A stretch of DNA of 64,000 nt from an uncultured Acidimicrobiales bacterium (GTDB lineage: Bacteria > Actinomycetota > Acidimicrobiia > Acidimicrobiales > UBA10347): assembly GCA_937991435.1 (NCBI GenBank), contig CALKPY010000059.1, forward strand, positions 1-64,000, read 5' to 3'. Position 1 is the first letter of the stretch, and each line of letters starts with the position of its first letter. A program made the translations under genes and the position numbers. Below the pieces are notes generated by a model. It was given only the letters and a program-made list of their open reading frames with translations, ran no database searches and had not been told where the DNA came from. Below are positions 24,940 to 31,574 of the stretch, piece by piece.

Positions 24940-26592
24940 TCAGCGAGTTTGGCGCCGCGAGATGCGGGCAACGAGGACCAGGCCGCCGCCAACCAGCAAG
25001 AGGCCAAAGCTTGCGGCAGCCAGGCCTTCGATTTCGCTGCCGGTCAATGCAAGCGTGGTCCGACCCGATACTGAACGATCAGTTGTCTGAGCTGCCGGAG
25101 CCCTCGTGCTGGGCGAAGACGAGTAGGGACCGGAGTAGTCGTAGGAGCCTGCGTAAACCGGCGTGCTCGTCGCTGGCGTTGTATTCACCACCGCAGTTAC
25201 GCTGGGCGACACCATCGAAGTCGGACTTGCAGTCGCATTCGGATCCGGCGTCACAGTCGCACCCACCGTCGAAGTCGGACTCGCAGTAACACTCGGATCA
25301 GGCGTCACAGTCGCAACCACCGTCGAAGTCGGACTCGCAGTCACACTTGGACCAGGTGTCACACTCGCGCCGGGGGTCGGAGTCGTCGACGTGAATCCGG
25401 TTCCGAGCTCATTTTCGAACCTCAGAGTGCAAACCTCAGGGTCGAATCGCACGAGAGGACCGGTCGTACACGAATCAACCGTCGATCCGTTTGGCGGAGA
25501 TACCAGGGTCCAACCCTCCGGCACGTCTTCAGTAACCGCACAAGATGTTCCAACAGCCAGGGCGTCGTAGCTCCAGGTTTCACCAGGCCACAACGCAGCT
25601 TCAAACGCCTGACCGTCATCACACGTAATCGTGAACCCAAAAGCTTCATTGGGTTGATCCCCGTCGGCAACATATTTGGTGACAAATACGATCCCAGTGT
25701 CATCTTGTGAGGCTGGTGCGTAGGTGTTCGTGAAGTCCACCACGCACTCGGTCTCGGTGTAGGTCAGGTTGCACACGACGTCATTCGGCGTCGACAGTAC
25801 CCAATCCTCAGACACCACCTCTGAAACAATGCAATCATTGGGTGCGTTCAGCTCATAGTCGGCTGTCCCCGCCCACGCCGGTACTTGAATGACCGCGTCG
25901 TAGTTGTCATTTACGCAGTCGACACTGAAGTCGAACACGATCGGCACATTGTCGATTGAACATGGACCAGCCTCGGGTTCACTTGTCTCCGGAGGGTCAG
26001 GTTCCGAGATCGAGATCGCGTCGTATTCGAGCACCGCTGCTTCGGGCACTGGCGTCGCCGGACCGACCGTAATCACCGGAGTCGGCGTCGACGGCTCGGG
26101 GTCCACAATCACGATGATCACTGTTGGGGTCGCTGTCGGCGGCCCAACCGTGGAAACCTCCACCGGCGTCGCCGGACCGACGGTGATCACCGGAGTCGGC
26201 GTCGATGGCTCGGGGTCCACAATTACGGTGATCTCCGGAGCGGGCGTTGAGGTCGGTGCCACTGGCGTCGCCGGACCGACGGTGATCACCGGAGTCGGCG
26301 TCGACGGCTCGGGGTCCACAATCACGGTGATCTCCGGAGCGGGCGTCGCAGTCGGTGCCACTGCCGTCGCAGTAGGTGGCACCTGCGTTGAGGTCGGTGC
26401 CACTGCCGTCGAAGTCGGCTGTGCTTCGCAACCAGCGATGCCAACCACCGTCTTGTTGATCGTGATCGTGCCGCCGACAAGCGCTATGTCGCCGCCTTGG
26501 CCACTTGCTGGTGGACCGAACGCCATCGCAATGCCAGCGATAAGAGCCAGACCTACGAAAACGACCGTGCAGCAACGTTGTGCTCGAAACAT
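24940..26592 (-). CDS. sortase-anchored (LALTG) surface protein with Thr/Pro repeats and DUF5979-like domains
   Basis: 550 residues. A signal peptide occupies 1-32. Residues about 55-190 are a Pro/Thr/Val-rich stalk with three long repeats around ITVIVDPEPSTPTPVITV. Two cysteine-bearing beta domains follow at about 215-405 (FDFSVDCVND..., GFTITCDDGQAFEA...), like the DUF5979/SpaA-type modules of actinobacterial surface proteins. A second Thr/Ser-rich stalk (SVTASPTSTV repeats) leads to the anchor: LALTG at 514-518, a hydrophobic helix, and RISRRQTR at the end. LAxTG is the signal used by class E sortases. It should be covalently attached to peptidoglycan. No sortase gene is in the window. Confidence 0.85.
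   Translation of the reverse strand: MFRAQRCCTVVFVGLALIAGIAMAFGPPASGQGGDIALVGGTITINKTVVGIAGCEAQPTSTAVAPTSTQVPPTATAVAPTATPAPEITVIVDPEPSTPTPVITVGPATPVAPTSTPAPEITVIVDPEPSTPTPVITVGPATPVEVSTVGPPTATPTVIIVIVDPEPSTPTPVITVGPATPVPEAAVLEYDAISISEPDPPETSEPEAGPCSIDNVPIVFDFSVDCVNDNYDAVIQVPAWAGTADYELNAPNDCIVSEVVSEDWVLSTPNDVVCNLTYTETECVVDFTNTYAPASQDDTGIVFVTKYVADGDQPNEAFGFTITCDDGQAFEAALWPGETWSYDALAVGTSCAVTEDVPEGWTLVSPPNGSTVDSCTTGPLVRFDPEVCTLRFENELGTGFTSTTPTPGASVTPGPSVTASPTSTVVATVTPDPSVTASPTSTVGATVTPDPNATASPTSMVSPSVTAVVNTTPATSTPVYAGSYDYSGPYSSSPSTRAPAAQTTDRSVSGRTTLALTGSEIEGLAAASFGLLLVGGGLVLVARISRRQTR
25216..25370 (-). repeat. 54-bp in-frame tandem repeats in the C-terminal stalk
   Basis: About three copies of a 54-base unit (on the + strand beginning GGCGTCACAGTCGCA) encode SVTASPTSTV-type units. 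Differences are mostly synonymous or conservative. Confidence 0.8.
26047..26360 (-). repeat. three roughly 100-bp in-frame repeats in the N-terminal stalk
   Basis: Copies start near 26047, 26163 and 26263 and share a core (+ strand GGCGTCGCCGGACCGAC). They encode the VDPEPSTPTPVITVGPATPV segment. Copies two and three are almost identical, suggesting recent duplication. Confidence 0.88.
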
Positions 26593-26689
26593 GTTTGGGA
26601 CCTTAAGGTTTCAGGAATTCCATATTTTCAAGCTTGCGTAGATTGTAACCAAGAACACAGAAAGTGAGTGGCTCATAGGCCAAGAGACC

Positions 26690-26695
26690 TAGGCT
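26690..26695 (+). promoter_or_regulatory. -10 box TAGGCT six bases before a methyltransferase start
   Basis: TAGGCT, six bases, then GTG at 26702. It matches the leaderless arrangement before ridA and the Nudix gene. Confidence 0.5.
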
Positions 26696-26701
26696 CGTTT
26701 T

Positions 26702-27457
26702 GTGGCAACGTCTGACGATCTGCACAGTGCAGCGAGCATCGGCTTTCAACGGCAGGCTGATGTCTACGCGGTCTCCCGGCCCACGTATCACCCGGCGATT
26801 GTTGATCGTTGCGTCCGCGAACATGTCGGTGGGTTTGTTGCCGAGCTCGGTGCTGGCACAGGCATCTTGACCGCCCAGTTGGTCGCTGCCGGAGTCGTAC
26901 CAATAGCGATCGAGCCGGTTGCTTCAATGCGCGAAAAACTGCGGGAACGGCTGCCTGGTCTCGACATTCGAGACGGAAACGCCGAATCGACCCATCTCGA
27001 CCCTTCGTCGGTCGACACCTTGATCGTTGGCCAGGCATTCCATTGGTTCGACTACCCCGCGACGCTCGACGAAATCGCTCGCGTGATTCGGCCCGGCGGT
27101 TCCGTCGTCTGCTTGTGGAACGTGCGCGACGAAACTGTTCCTTGGGTGGCGCAGGTCACCAAGGTCTTGGAGCGCCACGCCGGTGATACACCCCGACATC
27201 ACACGATGCAATGGCGACGGGCCATCGAGGCCGACAACCGGTTTGCCTTGGTCGATGACTGGGTCACCCCAAACCCGCAGCCAACCACACCCAGTGGCGT
27301 CGTCGATCGCACGCTTTCAACAAGCTTCATTGCTGCCCTCGACGACCACATTCGAGAGTCAGTACTTCACGAAGTTCGCACCATCGCCGAAGCCGTTGGG
27401 CAGCACTTCGACTACCCCTACCGATCTGAGCTCCAAGCGTGGCGATTCGCGCCATGA
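26702..27457 (+). CDS. class I SAM-dependent methyltransferase
   Basis: 251 residues. The SAM-binding motif I is VAELGAGTGILTAQL at about 45-60; motif II (PIAIEPVASM) and the post-motif FHWFDYPATLDEIARVIRPGGSVV fit the methyltransferase-11 group. The N-terminus GFQRQADVYAVSRPTY resembles small-molecule methyltransferases of that group. Substrate unknown. The stop overlaps the adenosine deaminase start (ATGA, 27454-27457), so the two are co-translated. A methyltransferase makes S-adenosylhomocysteine, whose breakdown yields adenosine, so the pairing may be functional; that is speculative. Confidence 0.87.
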   Translation: MATSDDLHSAASIGFQRQADVYAVSRPTYHPAIVDRCVREHVGGFVAELGAGTGILTAQLVAAGVVPIAIEPVASMREKLRERLPGLDIRDGNAESTHLDPSSVDTLIVGQAFHWFDYPATLDEIARVIRPGGSVVCLWNVRDETVPWVAQVTKVLERHAGDTPRHHTMQWRRAIEADNRFALVDDWVTPNPQPTTPSGVVDRTLSTSFIAALDDHIRESVLHEVRTIAEAVGQHFDYPYRSELQAWRFAP

Positions 27458-28464
27458 CCACTCCAGAATTTCCGCTCGCAGCAGTGCGAGCCATGCCCAA
27501 AGCTGAGCTGCATGTTCACCTTGAGGGCACGGTGGATCCGGCAACCGTGCTTGCTCTCTGCGAGCGTCACGGCGAACCGCCACCGGCCGCCGACGAGGCA
27601 GCCGTCGCGGATTGGTACCGATTTGACGGGTTCCCAATGTTCTTGGAGCGCTACTTCACGGTGCTTGGCCTGCTACGAGACCAAGAAGACTTCGCACTGG
27701 TCGCCGACCGCTATCTGCAATCAGCGCACGACCAGGGGGTCGTGCACGTCGAGTTCCATATCTCTGCGACCGGCCACATTGTCGAGAACAAAAAGGTGTG
27801 GGCTCCAGTCCACGATGCCATCGTCGATGGTTGCTCTCGCGCCGCTGAGCGAACCGGCATTTCCTGGGGACTGATTCCCGATATTTCGCCTCATTTGCCG
27901 GCCGCAGCCTGCGCCGAAGCCATGGATCAGGTCTTTGCACACTCGCTCGACCATGTCGTCGCGATCGGCATGGGTGGGCCCGCAGATACGTGGCGCACCG
28001 ACGACTTCGCTTCCATCTTCGACTGCGCCCGCTCGCATGGGGTTCCTGCTGTGTCGCACGCTGGCGAGCACGGCGGACCTGACGAAGTGCGATGGGCGCT
28101 GGAACATTTCAACGCTGAGCGCATTCAACACGGCATCGGCGCTATGTCGGATCCCGAGGTAGTAGCAATGCTCGTCGAGCGCGGGATTCCGTGCGACGTA
28201 TGCCCTGGGTCGAACCTGGCTCTCAACGCCGTCGCCTCAGCCGAAGCGCATCCGTTGCCCGCAATGCTCGACGCGGGAATCACGGTCACTATTGGCACCG
28301 ACGATCCGCCCATGTTCCAGACCACGCTTCTCGACGACTACCACCGTGCGTGGGACTGGTGCAATCTTGACCTCGCAGGCATCAAACGGCTTGCTCAGAA
28401 CTCGATCCATGCAAGCTACGCGTCGGCCGCCAACAAGGAGCGCTGGTCAGCAGCCGTTGGCTAA
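27454..28464 (+). CDS. add: adenosine deaminase (or adenine deaminase-like)
   Basis: 336 residues from the ATG that overlaps the upstream stop. Metal and catalytic motifs are clear: HVHLEG at His20/His22, the SHAGEHG loop (His and Glu), and IGTDDPP near the C-terminus for the Zn-binding Asp pair. The PKAELHVHLEGT opening is typical of the family. It would deaminate adenosine to inosine with Zn2+ in the cytoplasm. Some relatives prefer adenine or modified purines, so the exact substrate is not certain. Confidence 0.9.
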   Translation: MTTPEFPLAAVRAMPKAELHVHLEGTVDPATVLALCERHGEPPPAADEAAVADWYRFDGFPMFLERYFTVLGLLRDQEDFALVADRYLQSAHDQGVVHVEFHISATGHIVENKKVWAPVHDAIVDGCSRAAERTGISWGLIPDISPHLPAAACAEAMDQVFAHSLDHVVAIGMGGPADTWRTDDFASIFDCARSHGVPAVSHAGEHGGPDEVRWALEHFNAERIQHGIGAMSDPEVVAMLVERGIPCDVCPGSNLALNAVASAEAHPLPAMLDAGITVTIGTDDPPMFQTTLLDDYHRAWDWCNLDLAGIKRLAQNSIHASYASAANKERWSAAVG

Positions 28465-28488
28465 GCACCGCTTGCGATTGCACCGGGT

Positions 28489-29100
28489 TTAGATTCGCCA
28501 ACTCTCGATCAACGCTACGAGCAGCGCGACCTGGCGCTCGAGTTTTGGCTGTGGCATCTGTGCTCGAATTGCCAAGACAATGGCGTAGATCGACAGCGAG
28601 ATCGCGTTGCTGTACACGTCGATCATGGCCGCGTCGATCTCGCCCAATTCGACCGAGCGCCGCAACGGAAAGCTCAGCGCATCGCGAAGTGACGTGTGGA
28701 ACTCATCGATCAAAGAACCAACAAGCGGATTTTCGGGGTCAAGATCAGCTGTGGTGTTTGCGAGAAGGCAGCCGACGTTGCGACCGGGCCCGGTCATGTG
28801 ATCAATGCTGTCCCTCACGAAATCCACGATGTCTGAAAGTCCAGCGGTTCCATGCTCGAGAACCACGAGCACAGTGCTCGATCGCTGCTCCACGTAGTGC
28901 TGAAGCACAAGCTTGAAAAGCTCATCTTTGGAACCGAAGGTGTTGTAGAGAGAAGACCGGTTAATTCCGGTGAGTTCGGTGATGTCTTGCAGAGCGACGC
29001 CCGTGTAGCCCTTGGAGGCAAAGACCTCAACGAGAACTGGCAACAGCTGCTCCGTGGCGAAGGTGCGTGGTCTTCCTCGGGGCTTCCGGCTCGCAGCCAT
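28489..29100 (-). CDS. TetR-family regulator divergent from an MBL-fold hydrolase
   Basis: 203 residues. The DNA-binding domain is at about 10-60 (RTFATEQLLPVLVEVFASKGYTGVALQDI, then the recognition helix INRSSLYNTFGSKDELF). The C-terminal part resembles TetR proteins that end in two packed helices (PLRRSVELGEIDAAM). TAGAAT, read on the minus strand at 29115-29110, stands nine bases before the ATG. The 156-base gap to the divergent hydrolase holds an inverted repeat. Local control of that hydrolase is the likely role. Confidence 0.9.
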   Translation of the reverse strand: MAASRKPRGRPRTFATEQLLPVLVEVFASKGYTGVALQDITELTGINRSSLYNTFGSKDELFKLVLQHYVEQRSSTVLVVLEHGTAGLSDIVDFVRDSIDHMTGPGRNVGCLLANTTADLDPENPLVGSLIDEFHTSLRDALSFPLRRSVELGEIDAAMIDVYSNAISLSIYAIVLAIRAQMPQPKLERQVALLVALIESWRI

Positions 29101-29186
29101 ATGACCATCATTCTACGCATGAGATTTCGAGGTTCTGGCGGCGCCCGTTTCAGCTACCAACGCGCCTGAGTTGCAAAACGACTACC

Positions 29187-29221
29187 GGGTTTGTAATTTT
29201 GAACTGCGTTGTACAAAACCC
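29187..29221. promoter_or_regulatory. imperfect inverted repeat in the TetR/MBL intergenic region
   Basis: GGGTTTGTA (29187-29195) faces TACAAAACCC (29212-29221), differing by one inserted base, in the divergent promoter region. It is a candidate TetR operator. Confidence 0.45.
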
Positions 29222-29256
29222 TCGTTGCGTCCGTCGAACCGCTGGAGCGAAGCACC

Positions 29257-30099
29257 ATGATTGTCCATCATCTCAACTGCGGAAGCTTGTGCCCGCTGTT
29301 CGAAAGACTCATCAGCGGCACCGGGAGTTACGTCAAAAGAGGTCACTTGGTATGTCACTGCCTGCTGATTGAAACCGAACGCGGCCTTGTGCTAGTTGAC
29401 ACAGGAATCGGTCAACACGACATAGACCACCCCGGCCGTTTCGGCAAGGCCTACGACCTATTTAACAAACCCGCATACGACGAACAGCAGACCGCTCTCG
29501 CTCAGATAAAAGCCCTTGGCTTTGACCCGGACGACGTGCGCCACATCGTGCCGACACACCTTGATTTGGACCATGCCGGTGGCATTGCAGACTTCCCAAA
29601 GGCGACAGTGCACGTGCACAAAACTGAATACGAAACAGCAAAAGGGCAGGCAACCGCTGATTCGAAACGTCGATATCGAACCCACCAGTGGAATGACCAC
29701 ATCGCATGGGAACTGTACGAAGAGGCTGGCGAGTCCTGGTTTGACTTCGAAGCAGTTCGATCACTGCGCGGACTTCCCGAAGAGATCCTGCTGGTCCCGC
29801 TCGCAGGCCATACCCCTGGACAATGTGGTGTGGCAGTACAAGGCGAAGGGAACAACTGGCTTCTCCACGCTGGCGACGCCTATTTCCACCGAAGTAGTGT
29901 CGCCACGAATGGCAAAGTCCCACTCGGACTAAAACTGTTTGAGGGCATGGCTGAAGTAGTCAAGGGCCTTAGGCACACCAACCATGATCGGCTCAGGGAA
30001 TTAGCCCTGAAGCACGACAACGTTTCGGTGTTCTGCGCCCACGACCCGGTCGAGTTCGAAGCTTTTTCCAGCGGCGAACAACCGACTTCGTCGAGGTAA
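29257..30099 (+). CDS. metallo-beta-lactamase-fold hydrolase (lactonase-like)
   Basis: 280 residues from ATG 29257, with GGAG nine bases upstream; the TTG at 29209 is less likely. The metal motif reads THLDLDHAGG, where the usual HxHxDH is HxDxDH, a variant seen in a lactonase-like subgroup. Further ligands fit LAGHTPGQ, HAGDAYFH and the late CAHDP. It could hydrolyse a lactone or ester; N-acyl-homoserine-lactone lactonases are in this broad group, but specificity cannot be read from sequence. A divergent TetR gene suggests substrate-responsive control. Confidence 0.83.
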   Translation: MIVHHLNCGSLCPLFERLISGTGSYVKRGHLVCHCLLIETERGLVLVDTGIGQHDIDHPGRFGKAYDLFNKPAYDEQQTALAQIKALGFDPDDVRHIVPTHLDLDHAGGIADFPKATVHVHKTEYETAKGQATADSKRRYRTHQWNDHIAWELYEEAGESWFDFEAVRSLRGLPEEILLVPLAGHTPGQCGVAVQGEGNNWLLHAGDAYFHRSSVATNGKVPLGLKLFEGMAEVVKGLRHTNHDRLRELALKHDNVSVFCAHDPVEFEAFSSGEQPTSSR

Positions 30100-30373
30100 C
30101 TTCAGTCGACTGAGCAGATCTCAACCGCTTGCGGCCAGTCGCAACCTACGGCCAATGCGTTTTTCGGCGTGGCGTGATCGCCGACCTCGACGCCACTGGC
30201 TGACCACACGGTCGTTCGTTCGCCGCCAACCCGGGTCACCACCACTGAGGTTGGCCGAGCCCCCGCCGACGAGGCGGGTAGAGCGACGCTGCCGCCGAGC
30301 TCAACCGATTGAGGCCAGAGCAGTATCCGGCAACAGTTTCGATGCTCACCAAGCCAATCGTAGGGTTGTGTCC
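30100..30373. other. 274-base intergenic region with a palindrome and a doubtful small frame
   Basis: Directly after the hydrolase stop is the perfect 12-bp palindrome TCAGTCGACTGA (30102-30113). A minus-strand frame from about 30330 to 30102 has coding-like third positions and contains WPQSVE and WPQAVE, but it has no recognisable start signal or homology. The -10 of the aminotransferase closes the region. No other feature is evident. Confidence 0.4.
30361..30366 (+). promoter_or_regulatory. -10 box TAGGGT seven bases before a class V aminotransferase
   Basis: TAGGGT, seven bases, then ATG at 30374. No ribosome binding site is seen. Confidence 0.5.
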
Positions 30374-31564
30374 ATGACCGCAATAGATGTCGACCTGGTT
30401 CGTTCGCTGACACCCGGAACCAAGCACGGCACTCACCTGCTCGCGTGTGGCGCTGCCCTGATGCCCCAACCCGTGATCGACGCTGTGACCGACCATCTCA
30501 ACCTCGAAGCAGAAATCGGTGGCTACGAAGCTGCGGCCAGGCAACAAGCAGTGCTCGAAGGTGTCTACGCATCAGTCGCGCAGCTCATCAATGCCCACCC
30601 AACTGAAATCGCATTGCTCGAGCATGCAACCGCCGCGTGGTGCCATGCGTTTTACGCGGTGCCGATGAGACCCGGCGATCGGGTGCTGACCTGCGAGGCC
30701 GACTACGCAGCCAACCATGTTGCGATGCTGCACCGCCAAGATCGCGACGGAATCATTGTTGAGATCGTGCCAAGCGACAGTTCAGGGGCTATCGACCTCG
30801 ACGCTCTGGCATCGATGCTCACGACCCCGGCGCGTCTGGTCGCCCTGACCTGGGTGCCAACCAACGGTGGGCTCGTTAATCCTGCGGCCGAGGTTGGTCG
30901 TCTAGCCAGACAGAACGGAGCTCTTTACCTGCTTGATGCTTGCCAGGCCATTGGCCAGATGCCGGTCGACGTTCACGAATTAGGTTGCGACTTCTTGTCG
31001 GCGACAGGTCGCAAGTTTCTTCGCGGGCCCCGGGGCACTGGCTTTTTGTACGTTCGTCAAGAACTGCTTGAAGACCTACATCCGGCGATGATCGATCACT
31101 TCGGCGCCGAGTGGACCGCACTCGATTCGTACACATTGCGAGGCGACGCCAGACGCTTCGAAACCTGGGAGAACTCCTACGCACTCCGGGCGGGTCTTGG
31201 CGCATCTGTCGATTTCGCGCTCGAACTCGGCCTCGAAGCAATACGCGAGCACACGTGGGGATTGGCCAGCAGACTCCGAGACGGCATACGTGGCATCGAC
31301 GGTGCAGCGGTCTACGACCTTGGCGCCAACCCCTGCGCAATCGTCAGCTTCGCTATCGACGGCGTTGACGGCAGCGATGCCGTGACCTCGCTGCGTGAGT
31401 CAGGGATCAGTATCGGCATGACCGGCCCATCGAGCACGCTCATCGATACGCAACGCCGCCAGCTTCCTCACATGATGCGCGCTGCGCCCCACACCTATAA
31501 CTCAATCGACGAGATCGACCGACTCGTCAACGAACTCGACCGACTCCGACGCGCAAAGGCGTAG
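30374..31564 (+). CDS. class V aminotransferase / cysteine desulfurase-like PLP enzyme
   Basis: 396 residues from ATG 30374; the upstream in-frame extension is low-complexity and lacks homology. The PLP site is visible: ATAAWCHAFYAV (cofactor stacking region), LLDACQAIGQMPVDV (Asp that pairs with the pyridine nitrogen, and Gln), and SATGRKFLRGPRGTGFLYV with the Schiff-base Lys. The C-terminal domain continues through the TWENSYALRAGLGASVDFAL helix. The group includes isopenicillin N epimerase-like and ergothioneine EgtE-like C-S lyases as well as aminotransferases. No egt genes lie nearby, so the reaction is open. It is convergent with the sulfatase fusion. Confidence 0.87.
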   Translation: MTAIDVDLVRSLTPGTKHGTHLLACGAALMPQPVIDAVTDHLNLEAEIGGYEAAARQQAVLEGVYASVAQLINAHPTEIALLEHATAAWCHAFYAVPMRPGDRVLTCEADYAANHVAMLHRQDRDGIIVEIVPSDSSGAIDLDALASMLTTPARLVALTWVPTNGGLVNPAAEVGRLARQNGALYLLDACQAIGQMPVDVHELGCDFLSATGRKFLRGPRGTGFLYVRQELLEDLHPAMIDHFGAEWTALDSYTLRGDARRFETWENSYALRAGLGASVDFALELGLEAIREHTWGLASRLRDGIRGIDGAAVYDLGANPCAIVSFAIDGVDGSDAVTSLRESGISIGMTGPSSTLIDTQRRQLPHMMRAAPHTYNSIDEIDRLVNELDRLRRAKA

Positions 31565-31574
31565 CCTCGCCGCA

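Noticed and set aside
26041-26360. CRISPR-like regular repeats
   Set aside because: The repeats are long, in frame and encode a Pro/Thr stalk; there are no unique spacers or cas genes.
30102-30413. 103-residue minus-strand frame next to the aminotransferase
   Set aside because: It crosses the aminotransferase promoter and start and has no start signal or homology; the coding-like third positions are noted in the intergenic entry only.
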